From: Lytechinus pictus
Lineage: Eukaryota; Echinodermata; Echinoidea; Temnopleuroida; Toxopneustidae
Reading direction: 5' to 3'
NCBI RefSeq assembly: GCF_037042905.1
Contig: NC_087252.1
Span: 3,281,001 to 3,345,000, forward strand
DNA length: 64,000 bases
Shown: piece by piece, positions 1-11,452 of the stretch
How positions within the stretch are numbered: position 1 is the first letter of the stretch
How the letters are laid out: every line of letters starts with the position of its first letter
Notes under the pieces: generated by a model
The model's database searches: none
What the model was told of the DNA's origin: nothing
What the model saw: only the letters and a program-made list of their open reading frames with translations
Made by a program: the position numbers and the translations under genes

Positions 1-19
1 GCTTATAATTGCAACCAGT

Positions 20-800
20 CTCAAATATCTTTTTGACCCTTGAATTCCTGGTGTAGACACCAAATTGTTTTCCTCAAGGTGTTCTTTTTTAATGTTCTAA
101 ATCCAGTTTTACAGCAGTCATTTAAGACCCAACTTTTTAAAAGCCATCTTGGATTTAAAAAAAATATACTGACACCTGACTGTCCTTTCAACACACAAAA
201 AAAATAATCCTTGATCTTGAACAAACTGTAATGTCGGATTCTTTAAGTAGCAACATCAATTTTAGACTCCATTTTTAAAAGCCATCTTGGGTTGTTTTAG
301 CATAGGCCTACTGGACCACTGAGTGTCCTTGTACCTTGTCAAAATATATTTGACCCTTGGTCTAGACACCAAATTCATATCTCCCGCAGGAGGATGTGAA
401 ATGAACAATGTCCATTTAAAGTATCAACAGCCATTTTAAACTCCACTGATTTTTTAAAATCCATCTTGGGGTTTTGGCCACACCAGACGACTGGCTGCCT
501 TGTAACTTGTAATATTGTATTACACCACCGTTTAAACCATTGAATAAAAGCCAAAGTAAAGCGACTTTAGGAAGTAATAGATGAATTGTGGATTTTTAGC
601 CTACGGCAGCCATTTTGGGCGCGATCTTGGATTTCCCAGGTACCCTGGGGTGCTTTACTCTAGCCACTATAATTTTTTTTGCCCCCTAAACCATGGAATA
701 TGAACTGAGAATGGTTTCTAGGGTAGATAATGAGAGAGTAATATCAATTTTCAGTGAATGGCGGCCATCTTGGACGCCATCTTGAAAATAAACTATTTCC
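20..800. repeat. Degenerate tandem repeat with CCATCTTGG motifs
   Basis: The phrase 'TTGACCCTTG...TAGACACCAAATT' occurs near 31-70 and again near 350-378, a spacing of about 315 bp. CCATCTTGG or close variants recur near 143, 281, 461, 625, 763 and 776, often with AAAAG or GCGG in front. No convincing coding exon is visible. The reverse strand of this motif (CCAAGATGG) links the block to the region 24830-25510. It is probably an old dispersed family. Confidence 0.5.
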
Positions 801-859
801 CCGAACGCGGATTTTGGTAGATTTTTAGTATGTTATTCTGAAGTTCAAATTGTACAAAA

Positions 860-1137
860 TCCATTGCAATTTGTTCCGAGTAAGGGTATTTTTGGTCGTA
901 TATTGATCCGTCTATACAGACCAAGTAGGTCTTTGCGCTCATCCACTTCTGGCTACCTCCTTATTCGAACAGTTTCAAAAACTGGGGGGGGGGGGGGCCT
1001 TTGTTTTTTAAGTATGCGTGCCCTACTTTGTGGAATCCCTGAAACGTAATATTCATCTTAAAGTTCAAGTATGACTTCCAGCCCCCCCCCCCCATTTTTC
1101 GGGGAAGGGGAAGGGGGGGGGGGGATTCCGCATACAT
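860..1137. other. Non-coding segment with long G and C runs
   Basis: A run of about 14 G near 985, about 12 C near 1083, and two further G-rich blocks at 1100-1125 leave no codon structure. Similar G/C runs recur at the ends of small elements across the window. No gene is supported. Confidence 0.5.
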
Positions 1138-1385
1138 TCGTAATTCCGAAGGTTCGTTTATCCGAAAACGAAATAAGGTTCGTAATTCCGAAGGTTCGTT
1201 AGTCCGAAAACGAAATGAGGTTTAATAATTCCGAAGGTTCGTCAGTCCGAAAACGAAATGAGGTTCGTAATTCCGAAAGATCGTCAATCCGAAAACGAAA
1301 TGAGGTTCGTAATTCCGAAGATTCGTTATTCCAAAAACGATATAAGGTTCGTTAATCCGAAAATTAAATGAGGTTCGTATTTCCG
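1138..1385 (-). repeat. Inverted short array of the 42-bp satellite unit
   Basis: Five to six units reading CGTAATTCCGAAGGTTCGT...CCGAAAACGAAATGAGG are the reverse complement of the main array unit (CGAACCTTCGGAA...CCTTATTTCGTTTTCGG). They lie about 1.3 kb to its left. With the AATTCC-type units at 8220-8305 this suggests that the array sits inside, or derives from, an element with inverted ends. Confidence 0.7.
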
Positions 1386-1389
1386 AAAA

Positions 1390-2645
1390 TGAAATTAATT
1401 CATTTTGGTAACAAAAACGGTGTTTTCATTACAATATAACACGATATTATGCAATAATAGTAATAACGATCGATGATACATGTGTGTGTTGTGGCCGAAG
1501 CATGTATTGCATTAAAAATAAGTGCCCGGATCAGGTCAGAGCTTATATTTCAAATTTCTGTTCGCGCTTCTTGCTCGCAGTTATTATCTAGTTACACAGG
1601 CATCTCGTTTTGAAGATCACAAACATATTGCCCATCATATTAAATGAAGAAATATAGCTCGTGCTTCGAGCTCGCATTGTTTAAAAAGGGCTTATAATGT
1701 AGTATATATTTACTTTATTTTATAAGAATAAAGCTAATTATTGAATGTTAGGACTACCCTTTCAAAGAAACAAACAACAATCAACTTTGAGCTGCCGATC
1801 GGGGAAAATATGGGTGAAAACAATTTCGCCCCCCCCCCACCTATTGGGGGTACTTGTACCTAAAAAAAAAAAAAAAACAACAGGGAAATGCTATTTTTCC
1901 AAAATGGGAAATTCCCTTTTTTCCAAAAAAAAAATGTGACGTGTTTCGAAATAAAATACTCTTTTTAAAGTATACATTTTACATTAGTTTTCAGGCTGGA
2001 ATATTACAAATTTTCAGTTCGCGCTTCGCACTCTCAATTATTCGATTGGTGAAATATGTATCCCAAAGAGGTCACTACATGCTTTTTTTAACAGGTTCCT
2101 TTTTTGGTCAGTATATTTAAGCTCGTTTTGCGCTCTTGTTAATTCTTTAGTTAGATCCACATCTTTTTAATGACAGCAGAAACCTGCTCGGATTTTTTAA
2201 AATTTATTTCCATTTCTTATTGAAATGCCCTACAGTTTTAGCTTGTGATTCAACACCTCGCAATAATGCCATTGTAAGAATAATTGACCCCCAAAACGAT
2301 TTTTACAACTTCAGCTTTGAATTTTTTTCCAAGCCGCTCGCTCATTATACTCTCTCGCGAAAAATAAAGCCTAAATATACATTTTCCCATAATCGGAAGT
2401 CACTTTATAAAGGCTTTTTTTAACTTAATTACTATAAAACACACAATGACTTCACGCAGATGATAATATCAAGGTGAAAATATCACCAAAGTGCCCATTT
2501 TGACGTATAAGTTTAATTTCTGGCCTTGCCCCCAAACGAATATTCGTTCGGCCGCCCTTGCTTTCCCATCCTCATAATAATTGAACGGCAACAGTGTCCC
2601 CCCCCCCCCCCACACTTGCCTCTACCTCTGCTTTCCCAGTTTTCA
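1390..2645. other. AT-rich non-coding region with CGCGCTTCG-like motifs
   Basis: Apart from short AT-rich unique sequence, motifs such as TTCGCGCTTCTTGCTCGC, TCGTGCTTCGAGCTCGC and TTCGCGCTTCGCACTC recur near 1560, 1655 and 2017, with weaker forms near 2121 and 2333. They look like remnants of one dispersed repeat that also appears near 38270-38380 and 54380. Short ORFs here have no recognisable domain. Confidence 0.4.
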
Positions 2646-2649
2646 TTTT

Positions 2650-5600
2650 TCGGATTAACGAACCTTATTTTGTTTTCCGATTAACGAACCTTCGGAACAA
2701 CAAACCTTATTTCGTTTTCGGATGAACGAACCTTTGGAACAACGAACCTTATTTCGTATTCGGATTAACGAACCTTCGGAACAACGAACCTTATTTCGTT
2801 TTCGGATGAACCAACCTTCTGAACAACGAACCTTATTTCGTTTTCGGATTAACGAACCTTCCGAACAACGATCCTTATTTCGTTTTCGGATGAACCAACC
2901 TTCTGAACAACGAACCTTATTTCGTTTTCGGATTAACGAACCTTCCAAACAACGATCCTTATTTCGTTTTCTGATTAACGAACCTTTGGAACAACGAACC
3001 TTATTTCGTTTTGGGATTATCGAACCTTCGAAACAAGGAACCTTATTTCGTATTCGGATTAACGAACCTTCGGAACAACGAACCTTATTTCGTTTTCGGA
3101 TGAACCAACCTTCTGAACAACGAACCTTATTTCGTTTTCGGATTAACGAACCTTCCGAACAACGATCCTTATTTCGTTTTCGGATTAACGAACCTTTAGA
3201 ACAACGAACCTTATTTCGTTTTGGGATTATCGAACCTTCGACACAAGGAACCTTATTTTGTTTTCGGATTAACGAACCTTCGGAAAAACGAACCTTATTT
3301 CGTTTTCGGATAAATGAACCTTCGGAACAACAAACCTTATTTCGTTTTCGGATTAACGAACCTTCGGAACAACAACCTTATTTCGTTTTCGGATAAACGA
3401 ACCTGCGGAACAACAAACCTTATTTCGTTTTCGGATGAACAGACCTTCGGAACAACGAACCTTATTTCGTTTTCGGATTAACGAACCTTGGAACAACGAA
3501 CTTTATTTCTTTTTTGGATGAACGAACGTTCAGAACAACGAACCTTATTTCGTTTTCGGATTAATGAACCTTCGGAACAACGAACCTTATTTCGTTTTCG
3601 GATTAACGAACCTTCGGAACAACGAACTTTATTTTGTTTTTGGATGAACGAACCTTCGGAACAACAAACCTTATTTCGTTTTTGGATTAACGAACCTTCG
3701 GAACAACAAACCTTATTTTGTTTTCGGATTAACGAACCTTCGGAACAACAAACCTTATTTCGTTTTCGGATTAACAAAACTTTGGAACAAGGAACCTTAT
3801 TTTGTTTTCGGATGAACGAACCTTCGAAACAACGAACCTTATTTCGTTTTCGGATTAACGAACCTTCGGAACAAAGAACCTTATTTCCTTTTTTGGATGA
3901 ACGAACCTTCGGAACAACGAACCTTATTTCGTTTTCGGATTAACGAACCTTCGGAACAACGAACCTTATTTCGTTTTCGGATTAACGAACCTTCGGAACA
4001 ACAACCTTATTTCGTTTTCGGATAAACGAACCTTCGGAACAACAAACCTTATTTCGTTTTCGGATGAACAGACCTTCGGAACAACGAACCTTATTTCGTT
4101 TTCGGATTAACGAACCTTGGAACAACGAACTTTATTTATTTTTTGGATGAACGAACCTTCAGAACAACGAACCTTATTTCGTTTTCGGATTAATGAACCT
4201 TCGGAACAACGAACCTTATTTCGTTTTCGGATTAACGAACCTTCGGAACAACGAACTTTATTTTGTTTTTGGATGAACGAACCTTCGGAACAACAAACCT
4301 TATTTCGTTTTTGGATTAACGAACCTTCGGAACAACAAACCTTATTTTGTTTTCGGATTAACGAACCTTCGGAACAACAAGCCTTATTTCGTTTTCGGAT
4401 TAACAAAACTTTGGAACAACGAACCTTATTTCGTTTTCGGATGAACGAACCTTCGAAACAACGAACCTTATTTCGTTTTCGGATTAACGAACCTTCGGAA
4501 CAAAGAACCTTATTTCCTTTTTTGGATGAACGAACCTTCGGAACAACGAACCTTATTTCGTTTTCGGATTAACGAACCTTCGGAACAACGAACCTTATTT
4601 CGTTTTCGGATTAACGAACCTTCGGAACAACAAACCTTATTTCGTTTTCGGATTAATGAACCTTCGGAACAACAAACCTTATTTCGTTTTCGCATTAACG
4701 AACCTTCCGAACAACGATCCTTATTTCGTTTTCGGATTAACGAACCTTTGGAACAACGAACCTTTTTTTCGTTTTGGGATTATCGAACCTTCGAAACAAG
4801 GAACCTTATTTTGTTTTCTGATTAACGAACCTTCGGAACAACGAACCTTATTTCGTTTTCGGATTAATGAACCTTCGGAACAACGAACCTTATTTTGTTT
4901 TCGGATTAACGAACCTTCCGAACAACGATCCTGATTTCGTTTTCGGATTAACGAACCTTTGGAACAACGAACCTTATTTCGTTTTGGGATGAACGAACCT
5001 TCAAAACAAAGAACCTTATTTCGTTTTCGGATGAACGAACCTTCGGAACAACAAACCTTATTTCGTTTTTCGGATTAATGAACCTTCGGAACAACGAACC
5101 TTATTTCGTTTTCGCATTAACGAACCTTCCGAACAACGATCCTTATTTAGTTTTCATATTAACGAACCTTTGGAACAACGAACCTTTTTTCGTTTTCGGA
5201 TGAACGAACCTTTGGAACAACGAACCTTATTTCGTATTCGGATTAACGAACCTTCGGAACAACGAACCTTATTTCGTTTTCGGATGAACCAACCTTCTGA
5301 ACAACGAACCTTATTTCGTTTTCGGATTAACGAACCTTCCGAACAACGATCCTTATTTCGTTTTCGGATGAACCAACCTTCTGAACAACGAACCTTATTT
5401 CGTTTTCGGATTAACGAACCTTCCGAACAACGATCCTTATTTCGTTTTCGGATTAACGAACCTTTGGAACAACGAACCTTATTTCGTTTTGGGATTATCG
5501 AACCTTCGAAACAAGGAACCTTATTTCGTATTCGGATTAACGAACCTTCGGAACAACGAACCTTATTTCGTTTTCGGATGAACCAACCTTCTGAACAACG

Positions 5601-8172
5601 AACCTTATTTCGTTTTCGGATTAACGAACCTTCTGAACAACGATCCTTATTTCGTTTTTGGATTAACGAACCTTTGGAACAATGAACCTTATTTCGTTTT
5701 GGGATTATCGAACCTTCGACACAAGGAACCTTATTTTGTTTTCGGATTACAAACCTTCGGAAAAACGAACCTTATTTCGTTTTCGGATAAATGAACCTTC
5801 GGAACAACAAACCTTATTTCGTTTTCGGATTAACGAACCTTGGAACAACGAACCTTATTTCGTTTTTGGATGAACGAACCTTCGGAACAACGAACCATAT
5901 TTTGTTTTCGGATTAATGAACCTTCGGAACAACGAACCTTATTTCGTTTTCGGATTAACGAACCTTCGGAACAACGAACTTTATTTTGTTTTTGGATGAA
6001 CGAACCTTCGGAACAACAAACCTTATTTCGTTTTCGGATTAACGAACCTTCGGAACAACGAACCTTATTTTGTTTTCGGATTAACGAACCTTCGGAACAA
6101 CAAACCTTATTTCGTTTTCGGATTAACAAAACTTTGGAACAACGAACCTTATTTCGTTTTCGGATGAACGAACCTTCGAAACAACGAACCTTATTTCGTT
6201 TTAGGATTAACGAACCTTCGGAACAAAGAACCTTATTTCCTTTTTTGGATGAACGAACCTTCGGAACAACGAACCTTATTTCGTTTTCGGATTAACGAAC
6301 CTTCGGAACAACGAACCTTATTTCGTTTTCGGATTAACGAACCTTCGGAACAACAAACCTTATTTCGTTTTCGGATTAATGAACCATCGGAACAACGAAC
6401 CTTATTTCGTTTTCGCATTAACGAACCTTCCGAACAACGATCCTTATTTCGTTTTCGGATTAACGAACCTTTGGAACAACGAACCTTTTTTCGTTTTGGG
6501 ATTATCGAACCTTCGAAACAAGGAACCTTATTTTGTTTTCTGATTAACGAACCTTCGGAACAACGAACCTTATTTCCTTTTCGGATTAATGAACCTTCGG
6601 AACAACGAACCTTATTTCGTTTTCGGATTAACGAACCTTCCGAACAACGATCCTGATTTCGTTTTCGGATTAACGAACCTTTGGAACAACGAACCTTATT
6701 TTGTTTTGGGATGAACGAACCTTCAAAACAAAGAACCTTATTTCGTTTTCGGATGAACGAACCTTCGGAACAACAAACCTTATTTCGTTTTTCGGATTAA
6801 TGAACCTTCGGAACAACGAACCTTATTTCGTTTTCGCATTAACGAACCTTCCGAACAACGATCCTTATTTCGTTTTCGGATTAACGAACCTTTGGAACAA
6901 CGAACCTTTTTTCGTTTTGGGATTATCGAACCTTCGAAACAAGGAACCTTATTTCGTTTTCTGATTAACGAACCTTCGGAACAACGAACCTTATTTCGTT
7001 TTCGGATTAATGAACCTTCGGAACAACGAACCTTATTTCGTTTTCGGATTAACGAACCTTCCGAACAACGATCCTGATTTCGTTTTCGGATTAACGAACC
7101 TTTGGAACAACGAACATTATTTCGTTTTGGGATGAACGAACCTTCAAAACAAAGAACCTTATTTCGTTTTCGGATGAACGAACCTTCGGAACAACAAACC
7201 TTATTTCGTTTTCGGATTAACGAACCTTTGGAACAACGAACCTTATTTCGTTTTGGGATTATCGAACCTTCGAAACAAGGAACCTTATTTTGTTTTCGGA
7301 TTAACGAACCTTCGGAACAACGAACCTTATTTCGTTTTCGGATTAATGAACCTTCGGAACAACGAACCTTATTTCGTTTTCGAATTAACGAACCTTCCGA
7401 ACAACGATCCTTATTTCGTTTTTGGATTAATGAACCTTCCGGACAACGATCCTTATTTCGTTTTCGGGTTAACGAACCTTTGGAACAACGAACCTTATTT
7501 CGTTTTGGGATCATCGAACCTTCGAAACAAGGAACCTTATTTAGTTTTCGGATTAATGAATCTTCGGAAAAACGAACCTTATTTCGTTTTCGGATGAACG
7601 AACCTTCAAAACAACGAACCTTTTTTAGTTTTAGGATTAATGAACCTTCGGAAAAACGAACCTTATTTCGTTTTCGGATTAACGAACCTTCGGAACACTA
7701 ACCTTATTTCGTTTTTGGATGAACGAACCTTCGGAACAACAAACCTTATTTCGTTTTCGAATTAACGAACTTTCGGAACAACGAACCTTATTTTGTTTTC
7801 GGATTAACAAAACTTTGGAACAACGAACCTTATTTCGTTTTCGGATGAAGGAACCTTAGAAACAACGAACCTTATTTCGTTTTCGGATTAACGAACCTTC
7901 GGAACAACGAACCTTATTTCGTTTTCGGATGAACGAACCTTCGGAACAACGAACCTTATTTCGTTTTCGGATTAATGAACCTTCGGAACAACGAACCTTA
8001 TTTCGTTTTCGGATTAACGGACCTTCGGAACAACAAACCTTATTTCGTTTTCGGATTATCGAACCTTCAAAACAACGAACCTTATTTCGTTTTGGGATTA
8101 TCGAACCTTCGGAACAACAAATCTTATTTTGTTTTCGGATTATTGAACCTTCGGAATAACGAACCATCGAAA
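2650..8172 (+). repeat. Minisatellite array, 42-bp unit, with higher-order repeats
   Basis: The unit is about 42 bp: AACGAACCTTCGGAACAACG followed by AACCTTATTTCGTTTTCGGATT. Roughly 130 copies run head to tail. Because 42 is a multiple of three, the array is open in several frames on both strands (on the plus strand a 14-residue unit, INEPSEQRTLFRFR), so its ORFs are by-products. Variants recur together: blocks repeat at spacings of about 629 bp (3488 and 4117), 1723 bp (4117 and 5840) and 2478 bp (2722 and 5200). These are close to multiples of 42 and point to higher-order duplication by unequal exchange. Confidence 0.95.
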
Positions 8173-8305
8173 TAACGCCACAAATGGTCGGATTAACGAA
8201 CCCCTTTTCGTTTTCAGATTAACGAACATCGAGGAATAGGCAATTTACATGTTTCGGAATTACGAATCTTCGGAATAAAGAACCTTCGGAATTACGAAGT
8301 TTAAC
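8173..8305 (+). repeat. Degenerate right edge of the satellite array
   Basis: Units here change from the AACAACGAACC form to GGAATTACGAA, which is the reverse complement of the units at 1138-1385. The block ends with AATTACGAAGTTTAACCGGGG. The last ~50 bp can pair with 1130-1180 (TTCGTAATTCCGAAGGTTC), consistent with foldback-like ends. Confidence 0.6.
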
Positions 8306-8649
8306 CGGGGATTCATGGTACTGGAATGCATGTTAATGACATTAATTTTCTCACTTAATTGAGTGCTATGCATTCTGATATAACCTGAGAACACTCAAAT
8401 TCATTATCTCAAATTAAGTTTGTGAACTGTTTGTGAAGTATTTATAAGTGTGGTGTGCCATATTTTCTTGGAAATATGAAAACAAATGTGCATGTAAATA
8501 TAAACTAAAATTATTGACCCCCTAAATAGAAAAAAAATAACAGCAACAACAAACACAAAAACAGATAAAATAAGCACTTCATACAGAAAAATACGATTGA
8601 TTACATTTTGTTTGCAGAAGAATGCTTTATAATTGTTCATCATTACACA

Positions 8650-8948
8650 CACTGTTAAAAAACCTGATTTTATAGAAAAAAACTAAATTTTGCAGAAAGC
8701 AATAACAGAATCATTCTGTAAATTCATAAAACGGGAATTTTTCTACAATTTAACAGAACAGGTCTGCTTAAAAAAGGGAAAATGGTGTTTTATTTAAGGA
8801 ACTTTGTAAGGTTCCATACATCTAATACAATTTCCTGTAATTTTACATGATATAATGTAAGATTACGCAATCTGGTAAGATTACAGGTGTTCTCGAGACT
8901 CTGCTGCAGGAACTTATTTGATTTATAAGGATAAATTTTCTAACAGTG
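8650..8948. mobile_element. Short CACTG-ended element (MITE), copy A
   Basis: It begins CACTGTTAAAAAA and ends TTTTCTAACAGTG, with CA on both sides as a possible 2-bp target duplication. No ORF. The same element is at 38876-39177, so it predates the locus duplication. Ends and duplication length agree with the large CACTG elements in this window. Confidence 0.65.
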
Positions 8949-9556
8949 CATAATGTTAGCTTCCTATTAATGCTCTTAAATGTGGAGTAGTATCAGTTTT
9001 GATAATATGTGTGAGCTTACAATTATACCGATGCCTAAGTGTGAAATTGATATACGTTGATATATTACAATACATTCAACTCAATTCATTTCAATTCATT
9101 TTTCATTCTTCAACATAATATAAGATAGATTGATTCAATTTGAATAAAATCTTGAACAAAATTCAATATTGAAAAAAAGATAAACATATTCGATAAGTGA
9201 TTTAAATATAAATTAACATACATGTCAAGTTTAAATCAATATAATCAATATCATTAAATATAAATAAATAAATACAATTATATATCATAAGAAGAAACGA
9301 GGAGTCCACTAAAAAGCAAAGCTTGTAGAATGTGGACCCCTCAAAAAATAGATACTAGGAATATTGAAATATAAGTAAAGGAATACATGAAGATAACGAA
9401 AAGGGCAAAAAATAATAATACTAATAGATATAAACACGAAACAACACAACACAGGAACATAAGGTTGACAATAGTACGATGACAACTGCCTAGAATATAG
9501 AAAGAAAATAGAGATAGGGAGAGGGAAGCAAAGCTAATCTGCTGCATATATATTAT

Positions 9557-9765
9557 GTCTACACATACATACACACTCAATGCACATATACATATATACA
9601 CACACACATATATATATATATACACATATACTCATATTTAAGCACATACATACATTTATATATATATACACATGCACACACACACACACATGTAAACACA
9701 CCCTAATACACCCTAACACACGCACTCATTCACACACACACACTCGGACATACACACATACAATA
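9557..9765. repeat. CA/TA microsatellite
   Basis: Mixed (CA)n, (TA)n and ACACACTC-type simple sequence lies in the 3' untranslated part of the LINE at 9076-10811. Short ORFs on either strand are low-complexity artefacts. Confidence 0.85.
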
Positions 9766-9922
9766 TAAAAGGTACAATATAATGTATAGACAAGCTATAA
9801 CTTTTACATTTCAAATCTTATGTGTAACTGGAAAAAATAAGGCTTTTATGTTCTGTTTAAACATAGATAATAGATTAGCAAAAAAGCATACAAATATTAG
9901 TTTAAATATTAAATATAATTCA

Positions 9923-10586
9923 TTAAGGTTTTAGGAGCATAAATTTTAGTTTGTTTTTAAAGGACAGTAAAGAACGGGCATTTTTAATCTCATCGTCAAG
10001 GGAATTCCAAAATCTTGGACCTCTATATAAGTAAGTATTTTGTGCTAGATGCGTTCTGAGGAGGGGCAAGTGATATTCATTTGACTGCCTGGTGGGATAG
10101 TTATGGAGGGATTGGTTTTGGTGAAACATAGAATCAAATATGCGTGGCAACGAATTATTTTTGTATTTATACATGAATTGACCTAATTGAAATAAATATA
10201 ATTTTTGGTATTTTCATGATTTTATGTTCCAGGAACAATTGATCTGTATAAGAACGAACTGGTGCATTACATATAATTCGGAGTGTTTTCTTTTGTAAAA
10301 ATGATATTTTGTCCAATAAAGAATTATGGGTATTTCCCCATGCTAATATTCCATAATTAAGGTAAGGTAAAATCAAAGAGGCGTATAACATGAGTAATGT
10401 GACCGAAGAAAAATAGTGTTTTAACTTATTAATTACACCAATATTACGAGATAATATTTTGCTCACATTAAGAACGTGGGGTTTCCAAGAAAGCTTATTA
10501 TCAACTATAATTCCTAAAAAAAAAATGTTGGGAAACACATTGTAAAGGTGTATCATCAAAGATAATGTCAGAAGGTAAAGATTCAA
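9923..10586 (-). pseudogene. LINE reverse transcriptase C-terminus, broken
   Basis: The upstream part reads LGIIVDNKLSWKPHV, then LPYLNYGILAWGN and KKTLRIICNAPVRSYT, the block typical of the region after the polymerase core in CR1/Jockey-like LINE proteins. The downstream part contains FMYKYKNNSLP, YPTRQSNEYHLPL and GPRFWNSLDDEIKNA, the usual last 80 residues of such proteins. The two parts lie in different frames: the shift falls near 10175-10195, between KIPKIIFI and FQLGQFMYKYK. The catalytic YADD core is absent because of 5' truncation. It is not expected to be functional. Confidence 0.9.
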
Positions 10587-11282
10587 TAGAATTACTAAAT
10601 ATCATATATTTTGGGAAACACATTGTAAAGGTGTATCATCAAAGATAGTGTCAGAAGGTAAAGATTCAATAGAATTACTAAATATCATATATTTGGTTTG
10701 TTTAAATTAAGAGATAGTTTATTGGCGCATATCCATTGAGTAATATTTAGCAGTTCCAAATCCATGATCTGAACTAGGGTGTGAGGGTTTCTGTGAGCAA
10801 AAAATACATTTATACATGTATGTACATTGATCGTGAATTTACCTAGCCCTACATTATATACATAAATGACTATATCATTGTCAAGCCTGGCCCGTTCACC
10901 GATGAGAGTAGGTTACATCTGGTACTGATTAATAGATTAATCTTTCTTTCTCATGAGTATCTCAAAACTGTTCCACGCTTAAATTGTAAGTTGTCCCTCG
11001 AATGCATTGTAAAGTCGTGGAAAATGCAATATATTAAAATATTAAACGCATTTACAATTTCTAAAGCTTTCTATTCATTCTTTATCATCTAGAGACAGTT
11101 TTAAGAAGACAAATGGATTTCATGACCAGGAGTCAATCTTGATATCTAAAAAAGGATTTGAAAAAATATATAATATATATTTATTTTGTCAAGTCAACGT
11201 TGATTATGTAATAAATCTAGATTACATTAAATAGATTACCAATTTCTATATTAAATTTGTCTTACGTCATCAGATATATTTT

Positions 11283-11288
11283 TATTTT
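11283..11288 (-). terminator. Candidate poly(A) signal of receptor A
   Basis: AATAAA on the minus strand lies about 165 nt past the stop codon of receptor A. The same hexamer is present at the matching place downstream of receptor B (39799-39804), which supports it modestly. Confidence 0.4.
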
Positions 11289-11452
11289 TGTAAGTGTTTG
11301 TTCCGAAACAATACTAATTTGTTCATTTGTTGATATGTCTATTCTAACTATTTTAACCGCAAGCCAGTCATTTTTCTAGCTATGGAATATGGCAACCTTT
11401 CAATTCAATCATTGCATGGGAAATAACTCATAAATATGTGGTGATCACCGAA

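Larger units (their letters stand above)
9076..10811 (-). mobile_element. 5'-truncated LINE inserted in copy A
   Basis: Copy B of the duplication has an uninterrupted CAATACATGTATGTACATTG; here it is split by 1.74 kb, with ATACAT at both edges (9070-9075 and 10812-10817) as target duplication. The element is on the minus strand. It ends in a GAATTGAAT-type simple tail, as in CR1/L2-like LINEs, and retains the C-terminal part of the reverse transcriptase ORF. An 83-bp internal tandem duplication lies at 10528-10695. Confidence 0.85.

Noticed and set aside
2650-8172. Long repeat proteins (up to about 244 codons) with INEPSEQRTLFRFR units
   Set aside because: Open in several frames on both strands only because the DNA unit is 42 bp; no start context, splice sites or stop conservation that favours one frame.
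2650-8172. CRISPR-like array
   Set aside because: Units are contiguous with no unique spacers, and this is an animal genome.
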